A stretch of 64,000 nt of DNA from JANQJA01 sp047947185 (GCA_047947185.1 CP170502.1:1550001-1614000), one strand, 5' to 3'; positions 15,950 to 25,974 are shown, counted from the first letter of the stretch. Numbers and translations: made by a program. Notes: generated by a model not told the origin, from the letters alone.

Positions 15950-17635
15950 TCAGTCGTTTTCAGCATCCATTTTTTGCCTAATCAGGTCGCCAATGGTCGT
16001 GGGGCTGACATCAGTCTCACGCTCACGGTGTTCCCTGATCGCTTCTTCTTCATCCGCCATGTCTTTGGCCTTGATGGAAACGCCCAGGGTGCGGTTCTTG
16101 CGATCGACGCTGATGATCTTGACCTCAATCTCTTCGCCGACCTTAATCGCATTGCGCGCATCTTCGACGCGATCCTGGCTGATTTCAGACGCTTTGAGCA
16201 CACCTTCAACATCTTCGGCAAACTCGATGATCGCCTGCTTGGCATCAACTTCCTTGACCGTACCCGTGACAATCGCGCCGCGCTCGTTGACCGCAACGTA
16301 GTTGTTGAACGGATCTTCCTCGAGTTGCTTGAGACCCAGCGAGATACGCTCACGCTCGGCATCAATCGACAGGATGACCGTCTCGATCTCGTCACCCTTG
16401 GTGAAGCGACGTACAGCCTGCTCGCCCGGCTCGTTCCAGGAAATGTCAGAAAGATGCACCAGGCCATCGATGTTACCGTCGAGGCCAATGAAGATACCAA
16501 AGTCGGTGATCGACTTGATGTAGCCCTTGATGTGGTCACCCTTGTTGTGGAGTACAGCAAATTCTTCCCAGGGGTTGCCCTGGCACTGCTTGATACCCAG
16601 CGAGATACGACGACGTTCTTCGTCAATATCCAGCACCATCACCTCAACCTCGTCACCCACCTGGACAACCTTGCTTGGGTGAATGTTGCGGTTGGTCCAG
16701 TCCATTTCAGAAACGTGTACCAGGCCTTCCACCCCTTCCTCAAGCTCGGCAAAACAGCCGTAATCGGTCAGGTTGGTTACACGTGCCATGGTGCGCGTAC
16801 CTTCCGGGTAACGGTTGGTAATAGCAACCCAGGGATCTTCACCCAGTTGCTTAAGACCCAGGGAAACGCGGTTCCGCTCTCGGTCGAACTTCAGCACTTT
16901 CACGTCGATCTCGTCACCCACAGCAACAATTTCGCTGGGGTGCTTGATGCGCTTCCACGCCATGTCAGTGATGTGCAACAGGCCGTCTACGCCGCCCAGG
17001 TCAACAAACGCACCGTAGTCGGTGAGGTTCTTGACGATACCCTTCACTTCCTGGCCTTCCTGCAGTGATTCCAGCAGCGCATCACGTTCTGCACTGTTTT
17101 CCTGCTCGAGAACCGATCGGCGGGATACCACCACGTTATTGCGCTTCTGATCAAGCTTGATGACCTTAAATTCGAGTTCCTTGCCTTCCAGGTGTTCTGT
17201 CTCGCGAAGTGGCCTGACGTCAACCAGCGAACCGGGCAGAAACGCACGTACGTCGCGGATCTCAACAGTAAAGCCGCCCTTGACGCGACCGCTGATGACA
17301 CCTTTGATGACTTCCTGGTCTTCGTATACACGCTCGAGCAGTTCCCAGCTTTCAGCGCGCTTGGCTTTTTCGCGCGACAGGCGTGTTTCACCGAAGCCGT
17401 CATCAACGGCATCCATGGACACCTTAACCATGTCGCCAACGGCAACTTCCAACTCGCCGTTTTCATTGATGAACTGGGCGCGGGGAATCACCCCCTCTGA
17501 CTTGAGTCCGGCATGTACCGTGACCCACTCATTGTCGATATCAACCACGAGGCCGGATACGATTGAACCGGACTGCATGTCGATGGTCTTCAGGCTTTCT
17601 TCAAATAACTCCGCAAAACTTTGTTGTTCACTCAT
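15950..17635 (-). CDS. rpsA: 30S ribosomal protein S1
   Basis: S1 brings mRNA to the 30S subunit. The 561-residue product contains six S1 RNA-binding domains of about 70 residues. Recurring signatures are GAFVDLGGVDGLLH, GCFAELEEGVEGLVH and GIFIGLDGNIDGLVH, with DYG or DFG turns. The N-terminal part (SFAELFEESL) is the ribosome-binding region. No Shine-Dalgarno sequence precedes the ATG (AACATTAATTAATG), matching the weak, autoregulated leader known for rpsA in enterobacteria. It follows cmk and precedes ihfB, a conserved gene order. Confidence 0.98.
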   Translation of the reverse strand: MSEQQSFAELFEESLKTIDMQSGSIVSGLVVDIDNEWVTVHAGLKSEGVIPRAQFINENGELEVAVGDMVKVSMDAVDDGFGETRLSREKAKRAESWELLERVYEDQEVIKGVISGRVKGGFTVEIRDVRAFLPGSLVDVRPLRETEHLEGKELEFKVIKLDQKRNNVVVSRRSVLEQENSAERDALLESLQEGQEVKGIVKNLTDYGAFVDLGGVDGLLHITDMAWKRIKHPSEIVAVGDEIDVKVLKFDRERNRVSLGLKQLGEDPWVAITNRYPEGTRTMARVTNLTDYGCFAELEEGVEGLVHVSEMDWTNRNIHPSKVVQVGDEVEVMVLDIDEERRRISLGIKQCQGNPWEEFAVLHNKGDHIKGYIKSITDFGIFIGLDGNIDGLVHLSDISWNEPGEQAVRRFTKGDEIETVILSIDAERERISLGLKQLEEDPFNNYVAVNERGAIVTGTVKEVDAKQAIIEFAEDVEGVLKASEISQDRVEDARNAIKVGEEIEVKIISVDRKNRTLGVSIKAKDMADEEEAIREHRERETDVSPTTIGDLIRQKMDAEND

Positions 17636-17742
17636 TAATTAATGTTCCCGGGCACTTGCCCTGTCGTTTGTCCGCCCTACCAACCAGTGCGGGTCATGTC
17701 AGAAGAAGATCAACTCGTGAAATTACGTTGGTTTTCAATAAG

Positions 17743-18432
17743 TTAATCGAGCTTTTTGGTCACAATGGAAAGGACCTGCGCAAACACCTCGTCGATGGTC
17801 AACGCAGTGCTGTCAATGACAACAGCATCACTGGCGGGCCGGAGCGGCGCCACCTTGCGGTTCATATCCCGCTCGTCCCTTGCCTTTATGCTCTCAAAAA
17901 GGTCGTGCAGGCTACCACTAATTCCTTTACCAATCAACTGCTTATAGCGCCTCTCCGCGCGCGCTTCCGCGCTTGCCGTCAGGTAGATCTTGACGGCTGC
18001 ATCGGTGAACACCACCGTCCCCATATCGCGGCCGTCCGCCACCAGACCGGGGGGCCGTCGGAAGCCCCGCTGCAGATCCTTGATGCCGTCCCGCACGGCC
18101 GCAATGGGTGCAACGCGTGAAGCATCAGTACCAGCCTCATCAGTTCGAAGCGACAGGGTCACGTCCTCTCCCTCCAGTTGTACAGAGAGCGGATTCTCGT
18201 CACTGCCCGTGGGAACAAACTCAACATCCAGCCCGCGCGCGAGTTCAGCGAGGTGCGCCTCGTCATCAAAAGACACGCCGTGTTTGCGCGCCGCCAGGCC
18301 AATCAGCCGATACAGTGCACCCGAGTCAAGAATGTGGAAACCCAGCGCCTGGGCCAGCCTGTGGGTAATCACTCCCTTGCCGGAGCCACTCGGACCATCA
18401 ATTGTTACTACCGGCACACTGCTTTCAGTCAT
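17743..18432 (-). CDS. cmk: Cytidylate kinase
   Basis: This kinase phosphorylates CMP and dCMP with ATP in pyrimidine nucleotide salvage and synthesis. The P-loop is G13-K19 (GPSGSGKG), followed by the CMP-binding segment (GALYRLIGLAA, TDEAG). The lid is arginine-rich (ARAERRYKQL), and DERDMNR matches the typical end of the nucleoside-binding region. The product is 229 residues, normal for the family. The start is the ATG two bases after the tyrA stop codon, implying translational coupling. A TTG two codons upstream was not preferred. In many relatives aroA separates tyrA from cmk; here it does not. Confidence 0.96.
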   Translation of the reverse strand: MTESSVPVVTIDGPSGSGKGVITHRLAQALGFHILDSGALYRLIGLAARKHGVSFDDEAHLAELARGLDVEFVPTGSDENPLSVQLEGEDVTLSLRTDEAGTDASRVAPIAAVRDGIKDLQRGFRRPPGLVADGRDMGTVVFTDAAVKIYLTASAEARAERRYKQLIGKGISGSLHDLFESIKARDERDMNRKVAPLRPASDAVVIDSTALTIDEVFAQVLSIVTKKLD

Positions 18433-18434
18433 GG

Positions 18435-19346
18435 TCAATTCCGTTTGGTACGTTGTTCAAGCAGCATCGAAAAATGATCCCGGGCCGCCTTGGCACGCCC
18501 GAAAACCTCCACGAGTTCTTCTGTCCGACCCTGTTCAATCAGCCCGCGAAGCCGATCCAGGTCAGCCATGTACCTGTCGAGGATTGCAAGCACCGGGGCC
18601 CGGTTGGCGGCAAACACGTCCCGCCACATGACCGGGTCAGACGCGGCGATCCGGGTAAAGTCGCGCAGGCCACCTGCCGCGTAGTCAAAAATCTCCAGTG
18701 AATCCCCCTGGGATGACAGCGTATCCACCAGCGCAAATGCCAGCAGGTGTGGCAGGTGACTGGTCTGGGCCAGTACCTCGTCGTGGTGTGCCGCGTCCAT
18801 CTCTACCACTTCACTGCCCAGCGCACGCCACATGGCCGCGACCTGGCCCGTGGCCACCGGGTCTGTCTCCGGTGCGGGCGTCAGAATGACCTTGTGCTGG
18901 TCAAACAGCAGGGCATCGGCGGCGCCAACACCATGTTTCTCCGACCCGGCAATCGGGTGCCCCGGCACCAGGTTGGCCGGTACCCGGCCAAACAGGTCGC
19001 GGGCGGCTTCCAGCAGACTCAGCTTGACGCTGCCGACATCAGTCACCACCACCGGGTTGACCCGGGGGCCATCATCAAAAAGGGGTGTCAGGTCATGCAG
19101 TAGCTGGCGCATGGCCAGGATAGGTACGCAGACAATAACCAGGTCCGCCGCGGCCACAGCCTCCCGTATCGAATCTGCTGCCGCGTCAATAATCCCGCGC
19201 ACCAGACCATCACGAAGGCTGTCGGCGTTCTGGTCAAAAGCCACAATCTTTTCCGCCAGGCCCCGTGCTCTGAGGCCAGCTGCAATGGAGCCGCCAATCA
19301 ACCCTAGGCCAATAATTGTTGCCTGCTTGAAGTGGGGTTCCTTCAT
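18435..19346 (-). CDS. tyrA: Prephenate dehydrogenase
   Basis: TyrA oxidises prephenate (or arogenate) to a tyrosine precursor using NAD(P)+. The Rossmann motif GLGLIGGS is at residues 13-20, and the prephenate-binding helices include HPIAGSEKHG and TSHLPHLLAFAL. At 303 residues it is a monofunctional enzyme. In Pseudomonas-type relatives the same locus encodes TyrA fused to AroA; no AroA sequence follows here. The ATG has GAGG nine bases upstream and lies just after the hisC stop codon, so hisC-tyrA-cmk look like one operon. Confidence 0.94.
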   Translation of the reverse strand: MKEPHFKQATIIGLGLIGGSIAAGLRARGLAEKIVAFDQNADSLRDGLVRGIIDAAADSIREAVAAADLVIVCVPILAMRQLLHDLTPLFDDGPRVNPVVVTDVGSVKLSLLEAARDLFGRVPANLVPGHPIAGSEKHGVGAADALLFDQHKVILTPAPETDPVATGQVAAMWRALGSEVVEMDAAHHDEVLAQTSHLPHLLAFALVDTLSSQGDSLEIFDYAAGGLRDFTRIAASDPVMWRDVFAANRAPVLAILDRYMADLDRLRGLIEQGRTEELVEVFGRAKAARDHFSMLLEQRTKRN

Positions 19347-19352
19347 GTTGCC

Positions 19353-20465
19353 TCAGGGCTGCCCGCGGCCGAGGACCTTGCGAGCGGCAGCCAGGAAACG
19401 CGCGTTTTCAGCCGGAAGCCCGACAGTCACCCGCAGGTGGTTGGGCATCTCGTAAACACCAATCGGCCGGACGATCACCCCCTCCTGCAGCAGTGCCTGG
19501 TAAATGGGTGCCGCGTCCTGGCCAAAGTCGATTGCCAGGAAGTTGCCAACCGAGGGAATAAACGGCAGCCCAAGCTCGCGGCAGCCAGCCTCCAGTGCTC
19601 GCATACCCTGGGTATTGGTTTGCACTGACTCCCGGACATACGCCTGGTCGGCAAGCGCCGTTTCAGCCGCAACCAGCGACATAGAGTTCACGTTGAACGG
19701 TTGTCGTACCCGGTTCATCAGGTCAGCAATGTCGGGGTGACTGACGGCATAACCCACCCGCAGCGCGGCAAGGCCATAGGCCTTGGAGAAAGTGCGCGTC
19801 ACCACCAGGTTGGGATACTGTTTGACGAGCTCCATGCCGTTCGGGTAGTCCGGTTCCTCAACATATTCAAAGTAGGCTTCATCCAGCACCACAATCACGT
19901 CTTCACGGACCTGGTCCAGGAAGTCTGTCAGGGCGCTTTTGTTAATCCAGGTACCGGTGGGGTTGTTGGGATTGGCGATAAATATCATCCTGGTCCGGGC
20001 TGAAATGGTATTCAGCGTTGCCTCAAGATCCTGGCCGAAGTCACGGGCCGGCACCACCTTGAGCCCGGCACCAATGGCGCGCGTGACCAGGGGATAGACC
20101 ACAAAAGAGTGTTGTGACACCAGTGATTCGTTGCTGCTGTTCAGGAACACACGTGCCAGCAGTTCCAGCACGTCATTGGAACCGTTGCCAATGGTCAGCA
20201 TGTCCGGCGACACAGTAAGAAACTCCGCCAGCCTGTGTTTCAGGTGCCAGGCGCTGCCATCAGGGTATCGGGCCAGTTCCGGCATGACGTCAGCGAGCGC
20301 CGCAACAACCCTGGCGCTGGGTCCAAGCGGATTTTCGTTGCTGGCCAGCTTTACAATGTCACTCAAACCCAGTTCCCGCTGGAGTTCTTCCACGGGTTTG
20401 CCGGGCACATAAGGCATCAGTTCCCGGATACCGGCTGACGCGAGACCTTGGAAATCACATGACAT
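19353..20465 (-). CDS. hisC: Histidinol-phosphate / aromatic aminotransferase
   Basis: This PLP-dependent class I/II aminotransferase has 370 residues. The substrate and cofactor signature is ANPNNPTG (near 164-171). The Schiff-base lysine is K228 within TRTFSKAYGLAALRVGY, and the arginine signature follows at the C-terminus. The second-copy hisC in the pheA-tyrA cluster of Pseudomonas relatives is thought to serve aromatic amino-acid as well as histidine synthesis, and the position here fits that. AGGA lies seven bases before the ATG. Confidence 0.93.
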   Translation of the reverse strand: MSCDFQGLASAGIRELMPYVPGKPVEELQRELGLSDIVKLASNENPLGPSARVVAALADVMPELARYPDGSAWHLKHRLAEFLTVSPDMLTIGNGSNDVLELLARVFLNSSNESLVSQHSFVVYPLVTRAIGAGLKVVPARDFGQDLEATLNTISARTRMIFIANPNNPTGTWINKSALTDFLDQVREDVIVVLDEAYFEYVEEPDYPNGMELVKQYPNLVVTRTFSKAYGLAALRVGYAVSHPDIADLMNRVRQPFNVNSMSLVAAETALADQAYVRESVQTNTQGMRALEAGCRELGLPFIPSVGNFLAIDFGQDAAPIYQALLQEGVIVRPIGVYEMPNHLRVTVGLPAENARFLAAARKVLGRGQP

Positions 20466-20541
20466 AAGGGTTTCCTGTTTCAGGGATCACACGGACACGC
20501 ATGACAGTGGCAACACGCCGGAATGAAGTCTGCGCGAATCA

Positions 20542-21651
20542 TCAGGATCCAAGCGCACGTGGGTAGGAGCCCAGCCACTTGACTTCCAGGGCGTCGTTGT
20601 CGATTTCCGCCATGACCTGCTGGACCTTTTCATCATCCCGGTGGCCTTCAAAGTCAATGAAGAAGACGTAAGACCACATGCCCGTCCTGGACGGCCGCGT
20701 TTCTATCGAGGTGAGTGAAATCTCATGGCGATGGAAAGGCTCCAGCAACTTGTAGAGCGCGCCTGGCTGGTTATGCGTCGACACCATGATCGACGTTTTG
20801 TCCCGCCCGCTTGGCCCCACGTTCTCACGCCCCACCACCAGGAAACGGGTGGTGTTGTCGATCTGGTCTTCAATTTTTTTGGACAGGATACGCAGGCCGT
20901 AAATCTCTGCCGCAATTTCGCCGGCGATGGCGGCAGAATCCGGCTCTTCCAGCACCCGGCGGGCCGCCTCCGCATTACTGGTGGCCACCAGGCGCGGCAC
21001 TTTCGGATAATGGCCGTCCAGCCAGCGCCGACATTGCGCCAGCGTCTGCTGGTGTGAATAAATGCGTTTGATCTGGCTCTCGTCAGCGTCCGGCGCAATC
21101 ATCAGGTGGTGATGAATACGCATGACCACTTCACCACAAATGCGCAAACTGGAATTGAGGAAATTGTCGAGGGTATGGGAAATTACCCCTTCGGTTGAAT
21201 TTTCCACCGGCACCACACCATAGTTACAGGTTTCTGACGCCACCTCGCGGAAGACGTCGTCCACGGTCACCATGGGTTTGCCAATCACGGCCTGCCCGAA
21301 CTGCTTCAGGGTGGCAAGCTGCGTAAACGTGCCCTCGGGCCCCAGGTAGGCCACGGTCAGGGGTTGTTCCAGCGCCAGACAGGCGGACATGATCTGGCGA
21401 TACACCTGGGCCACCTTCTCGTCACTCAGCGGTCCGGGGTTGCGTTCCATGATGTTGCGCAGGACCTGGGCTTCCCGCTCCGGCCGGTAATATACCGGTG
21501 CTGCCCCGCCCGATTCCTGCTGCTTGACCTCGGCAACTTCCAGCGCACAGGTGGCGCGTTCGTTCAGGCGCGCCAGGATTTCCAGATCGAGTTCATCAAT
21601 CTTCTTGCGAAGTGCATCAAGCCGCGCGGAATTTGGGGGAGTATCAGGCAT
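20542..21651 (-). CDS. pheA: Bifunctional chorismate mutase / prephenate dehydratase
   Basis: The P-protein converts chorismate to prephenate and then to phenylpyruvate. The domains in order are: an AroQ chorismate mutase (about 1-95, RLDALRKKIDELDLEILARL), a prephenate dehydratase (about 100-280, with GPEGTFTQLA, a TRF motif in NTTRFLVVGRE, and PVENSTEG), and a C-terminal ACT domain (about 290-369, HNQPGALYKLL and SIETRPSR) that binds phenylalanine for feedback control. The length of 369 is usual. serC normally lies between gyrA and pheA in this neighbourhood but is missing here. Confidence 0.96.
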   Translation of the reverse strand: MPDTPPNSARLDALRKKIDELDLEILARLNERATCALEVAEVKQQESGGAAPVYYRPEREAQVLRNIMERNPGPLSDEKVAQVYRQIMSACLALEQPLTVAYLGPEGTFTQLATLKQFGQAVIGKPMVTVDDVFREVASETCNYGVVPVENSTEGVISHTLDNFLNSSLRICGEVVMRIHHHLMIAPDADESQIKRIYSHQQTLAQCRRWLDGHYPKVPRLVATSNAEAARRVLEEPDSAAIAGEIAAEIYGLRILSKKIEDQIDNTTRFLVVGRENVGPSGRDKTSIMVSTHNQPGALYKLLEPFHRHEISLTSIETRPSRTGMWSYVFFIDFEGHRDDEKVQQVMAEIDNDALEVKWLGSYPRALGS

Positions 21652-21797
21652 CTTTTGTCTGGTTCTTGCTGCTGGAGTGGCTGCCGTATCTGTTGGCTCT
21701 GGCTGTCAGGTATTGTGTGTCCAAGGCAAACGCCAGCAGTTTACACTATTCTTGTGCAGCTTCTGCTTATGCTTCCGCAGGGCGGGACTGGCCTGGA

Positions 21798-24434
21798 CTA
21801 GTCTTCCGCCGGCAGATCATCGGAACCGTTTTCGTCAACACTGTCACCCGCACCTTCATTAACGTCTTCTTCAACGTCTTCGCCTGCGGCCGGTTCACTG
21901 GCATCGTCCGGATCCTGCACCCGGGCCAGACCAACCAGCTTCTCGGACTGCTGCACCTTGATCAGCCGCACACCCTGGGTGTTTCGTCCCTGCACCGAGA
22001 TGTCGCGGGTACCGGTACGAACCAGGGTGCCCTGGTCACTGATCAGGATGATCTCGTCCCCTTCACTGACCTGGATGGCCCCCACCAGCTGCCCGTTCCG
22101 GGCCGACAGTTTCATGCTGATGACACCCTGGCCACCACGCCCTATGACTGAAAATTCATCCACGCGGGTCTGCTTGCCATAGCCGTTTTCGCTGGCCAGC
22201 AGGATGTTGTCATCACTCTCCGGGATGATGAGGGAAATTACGCGCTCACCACCTTTCAGTTTGATACCCCGAACCCCGCGGGCTGTACGCCCCATGGCCC
22301 GCACGTCAGATTCCTTGAAACGAATGGCCTTGCCGCCACTGCCAAACAGCATGACGTCGCAGGCACCGTCGGTGACGGCAGCACCCACCAGCGTATTCCC
22401 TTCTTCCAGCTCAATGGCAATCAGCCCGGACGTGCGCTGGCGCGAAAAATCCATCAACGGCGTTTTCTTGACCGTGCCGTTTTCCGTTGCCATGAAGATG
22501 AACTGGTCTTCGCGATATTCATCAATGGGCAGCATGGCGGTAATGCGCTCGCCCTCATCCAGGGGCAGGATATTCACCACGGGACGTCCGCGCGAGGCTC
22601 GACTGCCCACGGGAATCTCAAACACGCGGAGCCAATAGACTTTACCGCGGTTGGTAAAACACAGGATGGTGTCATGTGTGCTTGCAACCATCAGCCGTTC
22701 GATGAAGTCCTCTTCTTTTACCGCACTCGCCGAGCGGCCGCGACCACCGCGGCGCTGGGCCTGGTAATCTGCCAGCGGCTGGGTCTTGGCATAACCACCG
22801 TTGGACAGGGTGACTACCATATCCTGCACGGTAATCAGGTCTGCAGCGGTCAAATCTGCCTGGGAACTGATAATCTCCGTCAGGCGTTCATCACCATACT
22901 CGTCCCGAATCGCTACCAGTTCTTCCCGAATCAGTTGCATCAGTTTCCCGGCATCAGCCAGTATCTCGAGCAGCCCGGCGATGGTGTCGATAATCTCCTC
23001 GTACTCCGCCAGCAGACGTTCCTGTTCGAGCCCTGTCAGCCTGTTCAGGCGCATTTCCAGAATCGCCTGGGCCTGCTCGGGAGACAGGTAATAAAAGCCG
23101 TCATCCTTGAAGCCGTAGCGATCATCCAGGTCTTCCGGACGTGCTGCATCAGGGCCGGCCCGTTCAAGCATCTGCCGTACGGTTTCCGATTCCCAGGGGG
23201 TTTCGATCAGGCGATCACGGGCAACCTGGGCGTTCTCGGAGGCCTTGATGAGCTCAATCACCGGGTCAATGTTCTGCAGTGCAACCGCGAGGCCCTCCAG
23301 CACATGTCCGCGGGCCCGGGCGCGGCGCAGCAGGTACACGGTGCGGCGGGTAACCACCTCGCGCCGGTGCAGTACAAAAGCCTCAAGCACTTCCTTGAGG
23401 TTCAACACCCGGGGCTCACCATCCACCAGGGCAACAATGTTGATACCAAATACACTCTGGAGCTGGGTCTGGGCATACAGGTTGTTCAGGACCACCTCAC
23501 CCATCTCACCCCGGCGCAGCTCAAGCACAATACGCGTATCAGCCGCCGACTCATCCCGCAGTTCGGAGATACCCTCCAGCCGCTTTTCCTTGACCAGCTC
23601 GGCAATGCGTTCAATCAGGCGAGCGCGGTTCAGCTGGTAGGGAATTTCCTTGATGATAATGGTGTCGCGGCCGGTCTTCTCATCAGTCAGCACCTCGCAG
23701 CGGGCCCGCACCAAAATGCGGCCACGCCCGGTACGATAGGCCTCAACGATGCCGGCGCGGCCATTGATAATGGCACCGGTCGGAAAATCGGGGCCCGTGA
23801 TGTGTTCCATCAGGCCGTCAATGTCGATATCAGGGTTTTCGATCAGCGCCAGGCACCCGTTCACCACTTCTGTCAGGTTGTGCGGCGGAATATTGGTTGC
23901 CATACCAACCGCAATACCACTGGAGCCATTGACCAGCAGGTTGGGCACCCGGGACGGCAGCACCACCGGCATCTGCAGGGTGCCGTCGTAGTTGTCTGTA
24001 AAGTCGACGGTTTCCTTGTCCAGGTCGGACAACAGCTCGTGGGCAATTTTTTTCATGCGGATTTCGGTGTAGCGCATGGCAGCCGCGCCATCACCATCCA
24101 GCGAGCCGAAGTTACCCTGGCCGTCAACCAGCGGATAACGCATGTTGAAAGGTTGCGCCATCCTGACAATGGTGTCGTAGGCCGCATTGTCGCCATGGGG
24201 GTGGTACTTACCGATCACGTCGCCAACAACCCGCGCCGACTTGACGTAAGCCCGGTTGTAGGCGTTGTTCAGCTCGTTCATAGCAAACAGAACGCGCCTG
24301 TGTACGGGTTTCAGTCCGTCACGCACGTCCGGCAGGGCACGGCCAACAATGACGCTCATCGCGTAGTCCAGGTAGGACTGCTTAAGCTCGTCTTCGATGT
24401 TTACCGATGAAATGTGAGAGTCAGATTCAGACAT
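21798..24434 (-). CDS. gyrA: DNA gyrase subunit A
   Basis: GyrA carries the breakage-reunion activity of gyrase. From the ATG at 24434 the product is 878 residues. The catalytic tyrosine is Y122 (AAAMRYTEIR), and the numbering matches Escherichia coli. The C-terminal domain has beta-pinwheel blades and a GyrA-box (QRRGGRG). It ends in an acidic tail. In the quinolone-resistance-determining region the sequence is HGDNAAYD, with asparagine at position 83 where Escherichia coli has serine; D87 is kept. No Shine-Dalgarno sequence precedes the start. A TTG one codon upstream is a less likely start. Confidence 0.98.
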   Translation of the reverse strand: MSESDSHISSVNIEDELKQSYLDYAMSVIVGRALPDVRDGLKPVHRRVLFAMNELNNAYNRAYVKSARVVGDVIGKYHPHGDNAAYDTIVRMAQPFNMRYPLVDGQGNFGSLDGDGAAAMRYTEIRMKKIAHELLSDLDKETVDFTDNYDGTLQMPVVLPSRVPNLLVNGSSGIAVGMATNIPPHNLTEVVNGCLALIENPDIDIDGLMEHITGPDFPTGAIINGRAGIVEAYRTGRGRILVRARCEVLTDEKTGRDTIIIKEIPYQLNRARLIERIAELVKEKRLEGISELRDESAADTRIVLELRRGEMGEVVLNNLYAQTQLQSVFGINIVALVDGEPRVLNLKEVLEAFVLHRREVVTRRTVYLLRRARARGHVLEGLAVALQNIDPVIELIKASENAQVARDRLIETPWESETVRQMLERAGPDAARPEDLDDRYGFKDDGFYYLSPEQAQAILEMRLNRLTGLEQERLLAEYEEIIDTIAGLLEILADAGKLMQLIREELVAIRDEYGDERLTEIISSQADLTAADLITVQDMVVTLSNGGYAKTQPLADYQAQRRGGRGRSASAVKEEDFIERLMVASTHDTILCFTNRGKVYWLRVFEIPVGSRASRGRPVVNILPLDEGERITAMLPIDEYREDQFIFMATENGTVKKTPLMDFSRQRTSGLIAIELEEGNTLVGAAVTDGACDVMLFGSGGKAIRFKESDVRAMGRTARGVRGIKLKGGERVISLIIPESDDNILLASENGYGKQTRVDEFSVIGRGGQGVISMKLSARNGQLVGAIQVSEGDEIILISDQGTLVRTGTRDISVQGRNTQGVRLIKVQQSEKLVGLARVQDPDDASEPAAGEDVEEDVNEGAGDSVDENGSDDLPAED

Positions 24435-24657
24435 CAATCAGGGAGGTATAACCTGCCACAAACCCGTGTTGCATAAGCTGCGAATCATACCACATCAACG
24501 ATCGAAACGGCGATCCTATTCACGCCAACCAAGCCATGCGCAGGGATCCGGAAGCAGGATCGGAAAATGTGTCCTAAAGTGCCCGGAAAAAGCTCCAGGA
24601 ACGCGCCAGGGTCCTGATCACATGGCCCGGATTCTCCTAAAGCTGTATCCTTGCGCA

Positions 24658-25974
24658 ATGCCAGATTCCGTCACAACGCTGCTCAACGCCCGCTGGATCA
24701 TCCCGGTGGTGCCATCGGGCACCTGCCTGTCCAATCACGCGGTTGTCATCCGTGACGCACACATCATTGGCCTGATGCCACAAGCCGCCGCTGCGACGAC
24801 CTATCCCGCGGCAACCCACGTGGAACTGCCGCACCATATCCTTACCCCCGGATTCATCAATGCCCACGGCCATGCCGCCATGACGCTGTTTCGCGGCTAT
24901 GCTGACGACAGGGAACTGATGGACTGGCTGAACAACTACATGTGGCCGGCAGAAGCGAGACTGGTTGATGCGGACTTTACCCGTGTGGGTACCACGCTGG
25001 CGATCGCCGAGATGATCCGCAGTGGAACCACCTGTGCGGTTGACACCTACTTTTTTCCCGACGCCGCCGCCAGGGCCTACAAGGAGAACTTTTTCCGGGC
25101 CCAGGTCTGCCTGCCCGTGATCCAGTTTCCCAACGCCTGGGCCGGGAGCGAGGAGGAACACATCAACAAGGCGCTGGCGGTTCATGATGCGCTGCGCGAT
25201 GAACCCCTGCTCAGCACGGCATTTGCGCCCCACGCACCCTACACGGTGAGTGACGCGGGGTTTCGGGCGATTGCGCGCCTCTCTGCTGACAAAAAGCTAC
25301 CTGTTCACCTTCACCTGCATGAGACCGCGACCGAAGTGAACGACGCGGTTGCACAACTGGGCAGCCGCCCCTTTGATCGCATGGCAGAACTGGGACTGCT
25401 GGGAAGCTCGCTGCAGACTGTTCACATGACACAACTGACACCCGACGAAATAGAACGCCTGGCCCGCGCGGGTGCCCATGTGGTGCACTGCCCTGAATCC
25501 AACCAGAAGCTGGCCAGTGGATTCTGCCCGGTGCGTGACCTGCTTGCCGCAGGCGTCAATGTCTGTCTCGGTACCGACGGCGCCGCCTCCAACAACAACC
25601 TGGATATGCTGGAGGAAATGCGCAGTGCCGCACTGCTCGCCAAGGGCATGACCGGTGACGCCACGGCCGTCAGTGCCCACGAGGCACTGGAGATGGCAAC
25701 CATCAACGGCGCTCTCATGCTCGGTCGGGAACATGATCTTGGCAGTATAGAAGTGGGCAAGCTGGCGGACCTCACTGCGGTGGACGTTTCGGACTTTGCA
25801 TTCCAGCCCATGCATCATCCCATTTCACAGCTGGTTTACTCTGCCTCCGGGCACCAGGTGTCTGATGTCTGGATAAACGGCAAACAACTGTTGCGGGGCG
25901 GCAGGTTCACCGAACTGGACGCGGGTTTGCTGCGTACCGAGGTTGATCAATGGTTTCAGAGGATGCGGGCGTGA
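24658..25974 (+). CDS. mtaD: 5'-methylthioadenosine / S-adenosylhomocysteine deaminase
   Basis: This amidohydrolase deaminates methylthioadenosine or S-adenosylhomocysteine to the inosine analogues. The ATG at 24658 (MPDSVTTLLNARW) matches the family N-terminus; an in-frame start at 24466 would add an unrelated extension. Metal-binding residues are H70 and H72 (NAHGHAAM), the later HLHLHET, and the aspartate in GTDGAASNN. The length is 438 residues. It is divergent from gyrA; the 223 bases between them must hold both promoters. mtnA, which sits between these genes in Pseudomonas, is absent. The end overlaps ubiG. Confidence 0.92.
   Translation: MPDSVTTLLNARWIIPVVPSGTCLSNHAVVIRDAHIIGLMPQAAAATTYPAATHVELPHHILTPGFINAHGHAAMTLFRGYADDRELMDWLNNYMWPAEARLVDADFTRVGTTLAIAEMIRSGTTCAVDTYFFPDAAARAYKENFFRAQVCLPVIQFPNAWAGSEEEHINKALAVHDALRDEPLLSTAFAPHAPYTVSDAGFRAIARLSADKKLPVHLHLHETATEVNDAVAQLGSRPFDRMAELGLLGSSLQTVHMTQLTPDEIERLARAGAHVVHCPESNQKLASGFCPVRDLLAAGVNVCLGTDGAASNNNLDMLEEMRSAALLAKGMTGDATAVSAHEALEMATINGALMLGREHDLGSIEVGKLADLTAVDVSDFAFQPMHHPISQLVYSASGHQVSDVWINGKQLLRGGRFTELDAGLLRTEVDQWFQRMRA

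Noticed and set aside
15893..17068. Plus-strand open frame of 391 codons
   Set aside because: Antisense to rpsA, with no recognisable protein features.
22674..24410. Plus-strand open frame of 578 codons
   Set aside because: It lies wholly antisense to gyrA, which is unmistakable; the frame is a by-product of high-GC codon use.
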